A DNA stretch of 64,000 bases. It comes from Camarhynchus parvulus. Its lineage: Eukaryota > Chordata > Aves > Passeriformes > Thraupidae. Positions 11,471 through 24,574 of the stretch are shown one piece after another. The first letter of the stretch is position 1. Each line of letters opens with the position of its first letter. The position numbers and the translations under genes are program-made. The stretch covers positions 10,195,501 to 10,259,500 of the forward strand of contig NC_044590.1 in NCBI RefSeq assembly GCF_901933205.1, written 5' to 3'. The notes under the pieces were generated by a model. The model saw only the letters and a program-made list of their open reading frames with translations. It was not told the origin of the DNA and searched no databases.

Positions 11471-13559
11471 AGCAAGGTGGGCTGTGCAGAGGAAGCCTCT
11501 GCTCAGAGGTCACTGCCACATCCTGAGCAGGCAGCACCAAAGGCTGCTCACAGGAGGATGAGCCAAGGACACAATACATCGCAGAAAATGGAAAAGGATT
11601 TTTGACATTTGCTGAAGGAACAACACTAGGTTAAACTTGTACTGGCAGGGCCTTGAGATCCAAGTAGTTTTCTATTACATCTCAGCCATGCTCGGCCGGT
11701 TTGTTTGATTTTTCCATCAGAATCCTGCAGCTCAGTTCACTTTACCAGAGGGGGAAGTTGCTGGGAAAGGGACTGAAAAACAAGAATCTGTCAAAGAGTT
11801 GTTTTATTTCCTACAGCACTGGCTGACTGACCAAAATCCTATAAAAAAAAAAAATAGAAAAGAAGAAAAGTCAAATTCAGGAAAAAGCCCTGAACGTGTC
11901 AAGGCTTTTGGAACAAATGGCACAATAGGTTTTTCCTGTAGCTATAGGCATGTATTTCTTCTTATTTTTTATTTATTTATTTAAGCCCCTGTAACACACC
12001 ATTTCCCCCAAAGGGCTGCAAAGGTTCAAAGGCTTTGAGAGCACCAATAAATCATGACCACATAAATGTCCTGTAGTGAAGTTTGATTCTTATTTACCCG
12101 GGGTCTTTGGGCCAGCGCTCAGTCTGTGTTGGAGAAGGCAGATTTACTTCTCCTGAGATGCCCTCAATTCACAGAGTGCTCATCTTTCAAGCAGCACTGC
12201 TCCAGCCTCAGCTGCCAAAACACTTCTAGCTGCAAGTTTCCATCATTTGCTTTATCACACTTCCCTTTCCCCTTCCAGATACTGGTCTAAACTCGGTTAT
12301 GTTTAGAAATACCTTGTGAGTGGCCAGACTGTGAGTCAATGAATCTCTGTAAATCACTGCCATATGCAGAAGAATTTCAGGCTTTAGTGAGCTTTCTTCT
12401 TAGGCCACCTCTAGCCACGATTCCCTCCCTAAAATAATCCTCAGGACTGTGGCATGCTGTGTAGCATGTAGGAAACCCAGCACAAGTATAAGCGCAGGTT
12501 ACAGGAGTGGGGTATAGTTAAAAGAGCATTAAAAACAGGACAGAAATACTATTTTAGATGAACTGGATGCCTAGCTACACAGCTAAGGTGCAGCTCTGTC
12601 CTGCAGGCAGTAAATCATTATTTCAATGTCCACTCCACAGCAAGGATGATCTGCTCATCCAACTCTGCTAAGAGGAAAACAGGATCAGCACCAGAAATTC
12701 CAGCAGTTTGATTAAAGCAAACACCTAATAGAGTAGCTGTTTCTTCATGGTTTTTTTTCTAAGTTAGGTGACTTAGTCTAACATTCATTCTCTAATGTCA
12801 ATGAATATTTACTCCCACTCCACTTTGAAGTACCCTTTTTAATTATTCACAGTTAGTACAACTGCAGGTATTCACCAGCAATTTGTGAACGGAGTCCATG
12901 TTAATTTTCTGGAAGCATTTTTTTCCTGACAGGAAACAGAACCAACACCCAGAGAAGTAAATTAACTATTCACATGCCTTAAAACTAAAAGACTACAGAT
13001 GCAGATGATTTTTCAGATGTGTACATGGAAAAATAAGAACTAAAGACAACTAATTATAGCAAGCCATTTTGTTGAAGAACCCTAAATTTTTTGAGACAAA
13101 CAGAAAAATAGTGTTCAAGCACTACAGAAACATCACAGTTCTGTGCATCATGCATTAGAGACATTTAAATTTGCCAGACTCATTCACCAAAAAACAACTC
13201 TTTGATTCAGTGGAATGTGACTGGGACATAACAGGTTCAGCTGCAGAGGGAACTCACGTAGAGAATCTCATCCTCAGACAACAGCCTTGAACCCTGCAGG
13301 AATCTGCACAGCTCTGCTTTTAGGAAAGGCCTTTTGTCATTAATAGCTTAAAAGTGTTGAAGGGAAATGTTGGCAAAACCCCAGCAGCAGATTTGAGTTC
13401 ATTCTGTAACCTGAAAAACAGGTGGGTGAATTAATCTGCAACCAAGACCACTTTGCTCCACCCCATGCAAAAAAAGCAAAGCCTAAATGGGGATCTAGCA
13501 TGATCTGAATTATATCTATTTGACCTTTATTTAATTTGCCTTAGTTTTTCCCACTCTCT
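11471..13559. other. Unique DNA, no gene recognised
   Basis: The stretch contains (ATTT)n-like words near 11960 and A-runs near 11838. No exon-like open frame, RNA gene or dated repeat is recognised. Confidence 0.55.
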
Positions 13560-13740
13560 TTTCTCTGGAGAGTGCAGACGCTCCTGGCCAGAGGACCTGT
13601 TCTTCAGCTTCTAAATTTAAGGCAATGCAAATGCATTTCAGGCTGTTTTTATTTATGCTGGAATTGGTTGGGGGTTATTTTAGTAAATAAATAAAGGCAG
13701 CTAAACACTTGCTTTGTAGCCATATCTTCCAAGGGTTTTG
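13560..13740. promoter_or_regulatory. Octamer-containing candidate regulatory block
   Basis: An exact POU-factor octamer ATGCAAAT lies at 13625-13632 inside the palindrome ATGCAAATGCAT. It is followed within 60 bases by TTATTTATGC, GGTTATTTTAG and TAAATAAATAAA words. Octamers next to AT-rich homeodomain or forkhead-like sites are common in neural and developmental enhancers. The evidence is motif content only. Confidence 0.3.
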
Positions 13741-13959
13741 GTCAGGATGGTGCCCACATTATCCTGTGGTGTTGGTGTTGTGTGCTCTGGATGACAAGTT
13801 TATTGGAAAATGAACAAGAGCCCCTCTCCCAGCCACTGACAGCAAAAATCCATCTCTAACATAACAGACAGATATAATTGTTGTGCACCCTGTTAGACAT
13901 GCCAAGTGATTGATACAATGCAAAAAGGAGTGGGGTGAAATTATGATGATCTATAAAGA

Positions 13960-14360
13960 TCTTTCTGGAACAGAGAAAGAGGAAGAGAATCATTTTTAAT
14001 ATGATTAATATTGCAGCAGAGAGGGGGAGAAAGGAAAGAGATGGGATTTGTTCCCTGCTATAACACTCTACTCCCAGGCAATACTGCTCAGCAGGAAAGC
14101 CTTCCCGCTGAGGGCTATGAAACAGTTATCACTGGTAGGTGATTAAGTTACTAATTCTTCAGGGAGAAGACATTTAGAGGCCCATATTAAAGGAGAGCGA
14201 GGCAAAATTACATTCCGTTTCAATTTAGTTTAGCAATTCTAGTGATTTAGTTAAATGAAAAGCAATTGTTCCAATTAATAGTATTGAATGTTATTCATCA
14301 AAAGTGTCAAAACAGCTGTGTTGGTGCATTAGTAACCTATTCTCTTGTCAGAGATATGGA
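13960..14360. promoter_or_regulatory. AT-rich homeodomain-site cluster, candidate enhancer
   Basis: The segment contains TTTTTAATATGATTAATATTGC near 13993, then dense TAAT/ATTA cores from 14150 to 14340 (TCAATTTAGTTTAG, CCAATTAATAG, CATTAGTAACC). There are CAATTG and CAATTGTT words that could suit SOX proteins. It runs straight into the CpG-rich block at 14361. I see no coding potential. The regulatory call is an inference from motif clustering. Confidence 0.35.
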
Positions 14361-14625
14361 TAATTCCCCGGGATTGCACGGGGGGAATGGCAGAGCAGGC
14401 AGGAGCCCTGGGCGGGAGCCGCGTGTCCCGCAGCGTTAATGACTGCGGGGTCATGGAGCTGCTGTCAGGCTCCACACCAGCCTGGGAAGGACAGCTGGGG
14501 TTCAGCAGGGCGGGGGATGATCCCAGACACACCAATCTGGCTTTCACCCTCGCCGGTGCCATCCCACAAATGTCCTTCGGGGTGGTCTGGCAGGGCAGCA
14601 CGGCCCCGCGAGGAGCAGAGCAAAG
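14361..14625. promoter_or_regulatory. Small CpG-rich island
   Basis: About 16 CpGs fall in some 260 bp, with runs such as CCCCGGG, GGGCGGGAGCCGCGTG, CCGCAGCGTTAATGACTGCGG and CCCCGCGAGG. GC content is well above the flanks. Long open frames occur on both strands, as expected in GC-rich DNA, and are not taken as genes. It may be an orphan CpG island, an enhancer core, or a non-coding promoter. Confidence 0.45.
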
Positions 14626-14929
14626 GCAGCTGCTCCTCTGCTCCCCATCCCACTCCTTCCTCAAGGGTTTGTGCAGCAAAGGGTGAGACCTCCACCTTGC
14701 TTTTCCTAAAGCTGGTGCAGGAACAATTAGGAAACCAAGCCCCAACAAGTGCCAAGCACCATTTTGATCTGTGCCGAGTCCTCGGCAGAGACAGCCACTC
14801 TGCAGCAGCTCTTCTCATGGAGCTCATCCATCAAAACAGTGATTAAGGAGCTAAGAGGAAAAGTTTGGACATAACCCCTGAATACAATGGGGTAATAAAA
14901 CACAATGGTGCTGCTGGCCTGGGAATATG

Positions 14930-15060
14930 ACACTCTGGCACAAGACAGAACCTTCTATTTTGGGATAAACAGACCCCGGTCCGAACATGGCGGAGGGCAT
15001 CCTGGAGCTCATTAATCTGTATGGGAATGACAGAGACAGGATAACAGGTCTGATAAGGGT
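14930..15060. promoter_or_regulatory. CpG/YY1-motif block, candidate element
   Basis: The core reads ACCCCGGTCCGAACATGGCG, with a YY1-like ACATGGCGG at 14985-14993, followed by CTCATTAATCTG and two AGGTCTGATAAGG-like GATA words. The block is compact and keeps three CpGs next to AT-rich sites. It could be a separate module of the same cluster as 13.96-14.63 kb. Confidence 0.3.
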
Positions 15061-18000
15061 TTCCTCCAGCCTTTTCCTTGCACCATGCAGGCCCCTGCAG
15101 CCACCTCAGCTATCTCCACTCAATAAGGCTTTATACACTTCCTCCCATGACCCATAATTGCCATCTCAGTGCAAGCGATACTATCGCCTTCCCTTCCTTC
15201 CAAATTTCCAGAGCCCTTTTATGGGAGATTAGAAAATCCTGCCTTTTTTGGACTCTGCTGTTTGTTTTCTCCAGGAGCCAAAGAAAAACAAATGCATGCC
15301 ATCTAGCTGAGTTGAAGGACAACGGGAAAAATGATGTTAAGGGCTCAGCAGGAACCTGCTGCAGTCTGTGCTGCTCCCTACCCAGGGTGATGCCTTCATC
15401 CTCCTCGGGAACAAGGCAAGCCATGGCCCAGTCCCATCCCACAGGGAAATGGTGAGAGCTTCCAGGTCACAAGCCAAGAAATACAACAGTCTCTTGTGTC
15501 AAATGATGGATCTGTTCTTTTTTAAAAGTAGTTAGCAGATAAAATCAACAAAAATGTGGGTACTTTCAAGGAGAAATGGAGTTAGATACCTCAAGTGAAA
15601 GACAATTCTACTTTTTTTTTCCTGTCTCTGAAGGTATCCTCTTTCAGGTCACACCATCCAGCCTTCCTCATGAAGGTTACAAGGCTTTGCAATGTGATTT
15701 TGCTTCCTCTTCCCTGCTCCAGTGACTGCCAGGATCACACCCCAGCAGTTACCCTGCTCTAAAACACTCTGAAACAGCCCAATGCTGTTGCTGAGCATAA
15801 GCTAAAGTCAGTGCAGAGCATCACAGCATACCAGCACTGCTGGAATTGAAATGTTCCTTAACAGACAGGGAAATAATCTCTTATCTGTGCAAGCCAAAGA
15901 GTTTGTTATCACCTGCTCACACTCAGAGAAGGAGTAAGTCTTGAGAAACCTGTAGCTGCAAAACCCTTCCCCAGCTTTACATGTAAAAATGTATAAATCA
16001 AGTATCCTCACTAGGTTTGGCACTCCACAAAATCCCCTTTAAGTCCTAGCCTGGAACTGTACCTTGTACACAAGCTTTTATCATAAGAGCTTGAAAGCAG
16101 ACAGAAAAGAGCACCTGAACTCCTGGGCTGTGGGTTTTGCTATGAGCTCTGGTGCTCTGTGCCTCAGAACAAGCTGCTGAAATGCAGCTCCAAGCCAGAG
16201 CCATGGACTGAATCCCCCCTTGCTGGGCCAGCACAGGGGAGGGGACACACAGGAGCTCCACACTCACCTTCTGCAGAAGGCTGGAGAACACTCATGTTAA
16301 CTTCAGAGTGGTGGCCAGAAGAACAGAGAAGCCCTGTGGAGGCCTCCCCACATTACAGTTCAGGTTTTTGGCATGAAAGAAGCTTATTTTTGGCAACTCT
16401 TATTTTCTCATTCCTGCTCAGGATGGTAGGATTTTAAAAGCCTGCAGGGCATAGAAGGTTACTGATGATAAAAGTGCATTTTAATACACCAGAAAAACTA
16501 CAGGTATGCCGACTTTGGTGCACATGGCTCCATCTTAGCTGTATTTCAAACATGCCACATAACATTTATTATGAAAAATAGTTAAAGAGCCCCTCATTAA
16601 TTATTTGTATTACCATAGCACCTAAGGGCATTAATCACACATCAAGACATCGTTCAGCAAACACTGCCAGAACACAGTCTGCCCAAAATCAAAATCCAGG
16701 GCAATGAAAAGGAAACAACTGCACAGAAATAAAAGAATGCATGGAGTGATGGCTTTAATCAGCAGGAGAGGCAGCAGAAAACCATGCCCTCTGCCATCAA
16801 ATTACCTGCACAGCCCAGGTGAGGAAGGTTTTTGAGAGGCTGGGTGAAGATTAAAAGTCAATAATAAGTGATCAGAATATTGGGAGCCAAACCCAGGGAG
16901 AAGAGGTGGAAGAAAGTGGGCAACTTGAAGCTGTTGTGGTGCAGAGCCCACAGAGACAACACTGAGCAGTCAGGTACACTTCGAGTCAAGTCATGGATCA
17001 AGAGGACTCCTGGAAGATCCTTTCCAGCCTGGTCCTTTGACTTTACAACAGCTAAAATAATTTTAAAACAGATAGGAAAGTTCTAGAACTTTCCTAAGTT
17101 TGTTAAAGAGGCCCAAGCTTTCAATGTTTCATTAGAACACCAACACTATCCCCTCACTCTGAGAAGCCAGGGCACAAATGTGTTGGGAACTGCACTTCAC
17201 CCATGACAGCCCCCAGGCAATAAGTCAAAGCTTCATCATTCCTCAAGATCATTATCTCCTGCCAAAGCTAAACCCCAGAAATAAACAAATACCAGCTTCT
17301 GGTCATAAAATGGAGCTGAAGCCAAAAATAAAAGCTCAGAGGCTGCTGAGATGGTGAGTAGTAACTCACTTACTGAGAGGTGAGTATTTACTAATAGACC
17401 AGGTGAGCTCTTCCCACATCTCCAGCTCCTACACCAGCCCCAGAGCTCAGTTCCAGCACAGGCTGGGAGCAGCCATTCATTCCAAACCATCATTTTGACT
17501 GCCCCATCTCTTGGAAAATGGGATGTGTCTTCATGTGGTTAGAGAAAACAGATGTATGTTGTGAAGTGAGCTGAGCAGCAAATAAAGCTGATCCCTCCTA
17601 CCCACACAAGGTTTTGAGATTTTGGTGTATTAAATAAAAACAAATTTATGTCACTGTTGCATTTCACATGCCCCATTTTCCTCTCAAGGGGAAGCTCTTG
17701 CATTAAATTATTGGGTAGAACAGAACAACTGCTGCACACAGAGATGATAGTAAAAGATGAAATTATTGTAATACAGCACATTGCCAAATATGAAATAAAC
17801 TACTGTATTTCCTTAAATTCCTATTTTGTCACTGTTGTTAGATTTGTTTCAAAATAAAAACAGGCTTATACACAGCTGAATAGTTAAAAGTGTTGTCTTC
17901 ATTAAAGGAAAAAAAAAAGGAAGAAAAAAGCCATGAAATACCCCATTTCCCCAGGGGAAAAAACTCAAATATAAAACCAGACCAACTTCCCATTCAAAAC

Positions 18001-18069
18001 CTAAAAGAACTGTTCTCCCAAGCCTGACTGTACAGGAATGTGGCTAATACAGAGAGGATTTTTTTTTCT
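15061..18069. other. Unique DNA, no gene recognised
   Basis: No gene is recognised. A weak CR1-like ending, 'GATCCTTTCCAGCCTGG', occurs near 17020 but lacks the rest of a CR1 3' end. Open frames are short and none is protein-like. Confidence 0.55.
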
Positions 18070-18345
18070 TTAATTATTTAGGTGCATTCTCAGAAGTTAA
18101 TCAACTAATCTCCTTCTCGATTTCCTAAACCAAGAAAAGGCCAGATGTAGTAATCTATTACAGACACGATATAATTGTACTGTAATCATAACAGAACAAT
18201 ATCTGCACATATGCTTTTGTTAAGCATGGGGCACAGCCTGACACTACTCATTAAGAAACAAATGGAACACTCAACCACGGCTTTCATTTGATCTTACAGA
18301 GATAAGGCTCAGTATTGTTATTCCGGATTTTGTGTGTGTGTGCAG
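18070..18345. promoter_or_regulatory. Candidate conserved regulatory element
   Basis: The block retains CpGs in AT-rich surroundings (TCTCGATTTCC, ACACGATATAATTG, CCACGGC, TTCCGG). It has regularly spaced TAATC/ATTA, AACAATATC and AACAAATGG words, the last resembling SOX-type sites. There is no open frame of note. It looks like a gene-desert enhancer, but only an alignment to other birds or mammals can tell. Confidence 0.35.
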
Positions 18346-21300
18346 GACACAAAAGCATTCTCTCTCACAATTGAAAAAAAGAAAATAAAACCAAAGCAAA
18401 CAGGTCTACATGGGCAATTGAGCAATGGAACAGCATATTCTGGTATTATCACTCTGCAATAACTTAAAAGTCACTCCAAGCACAGAATTAACACAAAAAA
18501 CAAGGCTAAAACGGTTATTTCACCCTACCAGAGGCATGCTGGCCATTTTTCTTATGCACAACATTTTTCACTATCACATCAATGGTATTTTACACATTTA
18601 AACCTTGTCTGTGCCCTGTGCATAAAAACTTCTCAGCATAACTAGCAGCAATACCAGAAAGGGAAATATCAAACAAGCAGCTGGTGCTGCTTTGGAACTT
18701 TCTGAAGGGTGTGCCTGGCAGGAAAGCAGTTAAAAAGCAGCAACATGAAATTGCATATGATACAGCACAGTGATGCTACTGCATTATAAATAATGCTGAG
18801 GGATGCATTATTTATATGTCTAATATTGGGCTCTCTTATGAAGAAAGGTTCTTTCTCCAGTTTGTCTCCAATAGTAATAGGCAGACACAATCACACGGTA
18901 GAGATGGGAGGGAGACATGGCAATCCAGGGAAATTTGGGAGGCAAAACACAGAAAAACAGTGAGTGGAAAACTCTGTTGCATTTCCTAGGTTTAATAAGT
19001 TGGAAATCTCAGAAGGTTAGGAGCTCACCTTTCATTCATTTAAACATTCAATAGGGAAAAAAAAATGGATGTTTATTTGAGCCTTATCCCAAGTCTGTGT
19101 CCTTTAACAGCTGCAGGGCTGGCAGGGAAATGCTCTGACATTTCTGGCACCTCCACATCTGATCACTGTTTTAAACCAAAACTGGAGAAGTGCTCTACCC
19201 CATAAAGTGTTTAAATTGGCTCTTGCAAGAGGGTGGAGCCTCCAGCCCCACAGCGAGCTCCATCTTGTAACACACTCATTTTCTGTTCCTGTGTTGAATT
19301 CAGCACTCTGCACAGACCCAGCAGGAATGCAGGTGCTACAAGCACCTCTTTCCTCTCTGCACTGGAAACCCCACCAGCAATTTGTAAACAAGTGTAACCA
19401 TGAGGGGTGAAAGCACAAATTAACCTGGTGGTTAGCCCAGGTCAGAGCACCAATGGAGCTAAATCCAATTTTTGGCACCACCAACACTTTTCCCTTCTAC
19501 CAAAAGTTACCAGCTGTAGATAAATCCCTGGAATAAGTGTTTATCCCACTGGGTTTCACATCATGGTGTCAGATGTCCACCAGAGCCACCTTTCATTGCC
19601 ATCCACACACAAAGCTGAGGTATGGACAGAGATCCCAACCACCCATGGGCACCACAGGGCAGTAGATTTCTCTGGAGTTTGAGTGGACATCCAGTTTGGT
19701 CTGCAAAAAATAAATCAGTTCCAGTAGGTCAGAAACTGCTCTCAACAATGAGCACTGAGCTGTTGTGGAAGTTAATGAGCCCCACCACTGTCTAATCCAG
19801 CCCAGGCAGGGCCTTGGGGGAAATTCAAGTGCTCTGATGCTTTGCTGCTGTTGTTGCTTCAATCCAGCTTTACCTCATAAAAGCAAACTAGGCCTGAGCT
19901 TGGGACCATGGTGCTGACAGTCACATGAGCTCATCCTTACAGCTTTCTTTTGTTCTTGCAGTTGCAGAAGGAAAAAAAGGCTTGAAGACCAGAATGGGAC
20001 AATGATCCCAAAAGATAGCTGGTGGGTGCTTCTTTTTGAAGTACATTTCATGAAACCATTCAACTCCAAACCCACTGTTTTGGAAACTTGCTTTCACAAT
20101 CCTGTGCTCCAAGGTCCCAGATTGTCCAAATTCCACATACTATTGCTGGAAATGTTTTATAGCTCCATGTCTAACTGAATCAGCCACCAAAAACCACCAT
20201 ATTAAAACACAGTAGAACAGTTCAAAAGTAAGGATGACCAGTGGGAAGGAACTGAGGTTCTTCTTCAAGAGTGAAGGTTATCTTCCAAGTCCAAATATTT
20301 CTTATGAATCTTTTCAAAGCAGTGTTTAAGCACATCCAGCCACATTTTGGTTCTCCCCTACAGGTCTTTGCTGCCTCTTCATCTTTGTTAACAAAACATT
20401 TAAGGGCGAGAGCTTCTCACAGCTCAGGGCCCACAGTGAAGGGCTCAAAGCCTCTTCTTCCCACCTGATTCCTCAGAGTAGCACAGGTAGGGAAAGTAAT
20501 TGGCATCATCCCATTTACATTCCTACAACAATTTTTCCTGAATGGTCCCAACTGAGGCTAAAACACCCCCAACCCAAACCCAGTACCATGAGAAACGTGT
20601 TCATTTCAAAGAGTTCTGGACTTCCCTAGCTGTGCACAGGAGTTGAAGACACAGGCTGAGCACACCCTGCAGCCTCCAAACTGAAAGAAAATGAGGGCTT
20701 CTCAGATTGTATTACAAAAATCAGAGTCACGAGACTTGGTTTGCATTTGCAGAGGATTGACTGCTTTAGCTTGGCATAGACAAACTGTCTTTTTCTGTTA
20801 CAGGGCTTGTAAGAGGGGTGCAGAGCTGACACCACCTCATCCCAAGATGTGAAGCTTGCCAGGAGTTCAGTTTTAGCCTACAGATCCAGCTTTTTTTGTG
20901 CTCCTGCCACTCGTGACCATCCTTGAGATGAGGAACTCCCCCAGTGCAGAAAGCCCAAAGTCAAATCACATCATGGAGCTTGGTTTATGCAAAGCAGGAT
21001 TTCCAGATAAATTTTTGCAGTCAAATCTACCCAGCACTGCTGCTGATCCCAGTTCTCCACTTTGCTGTTCAATTTCAGACACAGCTTAAAGGGGAGAAGC
21101 CAAAAGAGTCTAAAAATTAAAAACCACTTTCCCCATATTCCACTCAGCAGCTGTCATAAAGAAAATGCAAGTGGAGTGATTAATTCTTCCACTTATTCGG
21201 ATGCAAGAGCATCAGCCTCTCAGATTTGGGCTTTATTACTATGCTCTGCCTCCCCAGGCCAATCCTAAGAGTCAAAATTTGACAAATTTCATACTGTGAG

Positions 21301-23362
21301 GCTTTTAAACAGTCAAATATTGCTTTATTATTTAGAACATCATTTTTGGGTTTTGTTTCCAGCTGTATGTAGTACTGAAGTTTGCATTAATGCCCTGCAT
21401 TATATCATCCTTATCAGACAAGTTCCCGAGGTACAGCTGATTCTCCTTTTTGATTTTCTACAAGAGCTATTAAAAATGCTGACCAAAGAATATAGATTTT
21501 CATTAATATTTCCTCTTCTTTTGATCTGTTCCTTTGATTTACCTGACTCTACAACCCAAATAATCAGAGGAGTTCCTGTCTTTCATGCAACAAATGTAAT
21601 GCCAAAATTTAATCAAGCCAAGCTTTTTAAGATGTGGGGGAAGAGAGGCAGTACATTTAAAGAGCTCTTCCTCACGCTGTCTCTCCAGATGGTTTTGGGA
21701 AAAGCAGACCCCAATAAGATGCACCATTAAAGTATCCAACAGCATTAGTGATTTCAGGGGGCATTCTCTGCTTTGCAGGCATGAAAAACATTTCTGAGAA
21801 TTGAGATTGAGATGGAGACAGCCTTTTCCTTTTGGCAGGGGAGAAACAAGGTGTTGCTCTAGTGTTTTCTCCACTCTGTCTCTCGCTTCAGTTCAGTTTT
21901 CCCTGCTTGCTTCAGCAGCTGATATGTTCTCAGGACACCCAGCTGACTGTATACTTGTTTTTCGACCCTGTTTTGGCATCAGGTTGCTGTCCTTATTCCT
22001 TTTGGTATTGTTCCTGCGCAGGAAGGCAGGAAAATACTTTTCCAGGCTCTTAATATATGTTTGTTTTCCCTTACTGTTGTTCATTCTGTTTACACAGTGG
22101 TTGTTTTCCTTCATCTCTGATGATGAAATTTAAACTCTCCCCTAAGAGGAGAGAGATTTCAGAGAGTGGAAAACGCAAAGACAGCATAATGGAGCAAACA
22201 GAGGCTTTGCTTTCAGCACTCTTGAGGAGTCAACCTTGACCCCAAGATGCCCAAACAAGTTGCAAGTGTAACGTGCACTTCTGGATTGAGCCCAAATGCC
22301 CTTGTTTTTGTACTATTTCCACATTGGTTAATGAGGGGACAGATGTGGTTCAGAGAAGTCAGTGCACCCCAAACACTGTGCTGCAATCACTCCAGTGCCA
22401 TTAAATCACATCAGAGCAGCTCTGCTCAGGAGTCCTTCAGCTGCTCCCTGTGATTGCTGCTCCAGCTCACCTCCAACACACACCTCAAATATATGGATAA
22501 CTCAGAGAAATCAGACAATTCCTAATTCACCACCCTCTGCCTCAGAGTCAAAATTACTCATGGGGTCTGGCATTAAACAAAACAATTTCCTGCAGGGTGG
22601 GGAAAGCAGCCGTTATCTGTGTGTGACAATAGCTGTGTATAGATGCATTTCTAGATCTGTAGTTACTCGGGTTTTTTTTCACATTTACAGTATTTACTTG
22701 GAGATGTAATAATTTTTATGTGGAAATGATGGAGATATTTCCATAAGCAAAGTTCTAACCAGGAGAGGCTCTACCTCCAAGGAGAAGTATGCCAACTAAT
22801 ACAGAGGTTTATGTGATGTGTACCATCAAAAAAAGGAAACCTGCAGCTTCTCAAAAAAAAAAAAGGGCCAGAATGGCTTCCAACCAGCTAAACAACAAAC
22901 AAATCAGCTTATGTGATAACCTGGAAGAAGACTCTTCCTTCTTTCTTTCTTTTGAAATCAAATAAAAAAGTTCATACGTACATAAAAATGGGAATAAACT
23001 AAGTAGATCTGAAGGCTCTTAATCCTCACAAATTCTTGCCACATCACCCCTTTCAGTGCAAGCCTTGAAGCCTCAACCTTCAAGCAAACACTCTTGGCTT
23101 TTTGTCACAGAAAAGGAGTGCCAAGGAAACTTCCCTGTCTGACCAACCAGGAGCAGTTTGCAGCCACACTCAGACTATCTGCACTGGGACTGAGGCCCCA
23201 GCACACCTACAGAGCCCAACACTCACAGCCAACAACCAGCTTGACCACAGAGCAGGGTTTCAGATCTCTTGATCCTTAGAATAATTTAATCATGGTGCAA
23301 TAGCAAAATAACAGCTTGAGATGCCTCTGAGCAGGGACCCCAGAGAAAGGAGACTTTCTCTG
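18346..23362. other. Unique DNA, no gene recognised
   Basis: No gene, RNA or recognisable transposon. Short low-complexity items include a GTGTGTGT run near 18332 and poly-A runs near 19058 and 22851. Frames up to about 144 codons (around 21296-21730) show no domain that I can name. Confidence 0.55.
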
Positions 23363-23735
23363 AGCTTTTACAGCCTCACAGTCCAAGGGTACCAAATTCT
23401 GCAGTCCTCAGCTCCTGCCATGTCCCTCCCTGTGTTAGTGCCACAGGTCTGTGCCCCTGGATGTCCCTCCTTGTGGCAGTACCACGTTCTGTGTCCCTGA
23501 GTGTCCCTTCTTTTGGCAATGTCACAGCTCATTGTCCCTGAGTGTCCCTCCTTGTGGCAGTACTATGGGTCTGTGGTACCATGGGCTTTTACACCCTTAC
23601 AGTCCAAGGGTACCAAATTCTGGAGTCCCTGAGTGTCCCTCCTTGTGGCAGTACCACGTTCTGTGTCCCTGAGTGTCCCTCCTTGTGGCAATGTCACAGT
23701 TCTGCGTTCCTGAATGTCCCTTTGTTGTGCAAAGT
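23363..23735. repeat. 40/41-bp minisatellite with higher-order structure
   Basis: A unit built on GTCCCTCCTTGTGGCAGTAC begins near 23420, 23461, 23501, 23542, 23633, 23673 and 23713, so spacing is 40 or 41 bp except at one interruption. A different 43-bp segment, CAGTCCAAGGGTACCAAATTC with flanks, precedes the first group (23366 on) and recurs 220 bp later (23586 on). The array therefore looks like a local cluster that was itself partly duplicated. Units agree at most positions. Because 40 and 41 are not both multiples of three, no single reading frame runs through all units. Confidence 0.9.
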
Positions 23736-24574
23736 TTCAGCAATTCTCAGCCTCTTGCCTGGGGCTCCCACCCAGAGCCCAACGTGCAGCTGCATCCTGA
23801 GCCCCCAGCACTGGAGGGATCCCCCAAAAGGGATAACAAGCCAGCTGTCCTCCCAAAACTCTCCATTTCCCCTCAAGGAAAGGGCTGGCACCATCATCTC
23901 CCCTTCACAGAGCTGCTGGCTGTCCCAGTTGCACCAGTGCTGGAGCTGGGATTCACAGCCCACCCTTTCACTGAGCACCATGCATGTCCTTTGTTCTCAC
24001 AAGGGATGACCTCATCTCAGACCAATTCCAACTGTTTTCCACAGTGATATAATTTCCATACCTAATTCCATATGGTCAGAGCAAGGTTTGAGCATGAGTA
24101 ACCTGGAGCCTGAAACCACAGAAGGGGACCCACATCCCTGGATGACTTCATAGGTGACTTCTATTGGTCAGGGGCCTTTCCCCCATCCCACCACAGCTTT
24201 GTGTCTAAAAGCAGAAACAGCTTTTAATCTCCTATTAAAATTATGCAAGAATGAGCCCACAGGTTATTTTGGAGACATCCAGAAAGATCCCTGAACCATC
24301 AGTAAAATTCTAGGAATCAATGGCCAGCTCAGGAAGGCAAAGGAGGAAACATAAAAGAAAAATACTCCTCTGAGCATACCATTATTGTTAAATATCACCA
24401 TTCCAAATGTAAGAGATAAATTTCCAAGTGTTACAGCAGGTCTCAGAACCCTATTAATAGAAATTAGAGGGAAGTCTAATAGAAAAAGACAGAGAGGAAG
24501 ACATTCTCTCCACTGCTCCCTGGGGAAGGTGAGAAAAGACTGAAAGATGACACTTTATCTCTTCTAATTCTCGT
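23736..24574. other. Unique DNA, no gene recognised
   Basis: This is GC-richer DNA just after the minisatellite, returning to AT-rich sequence. Open frames from the minisatellite run a short way into it but carry no protein signature. Confidence 0.55.

Noticed and set aside
11112..11579. Minus-strand frame of 155 codons
   Set aside because: It is antisense to the CR1 3' end and is repeat-derived.
16840..17060. Possible CR1 3' end (GATCCTTTCCAGCCTGG near 17020)
   Set aside because: Only one short block resembles CR1. The upstream blocks and the ATTCTATG tail are missing.
23363..23735. CRISPR-like array
   Set aside because: Spacing is that of a tandem minisatellite whose whole unit is repeated, with no unique spacers. 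The genome is clearly vertebrate.
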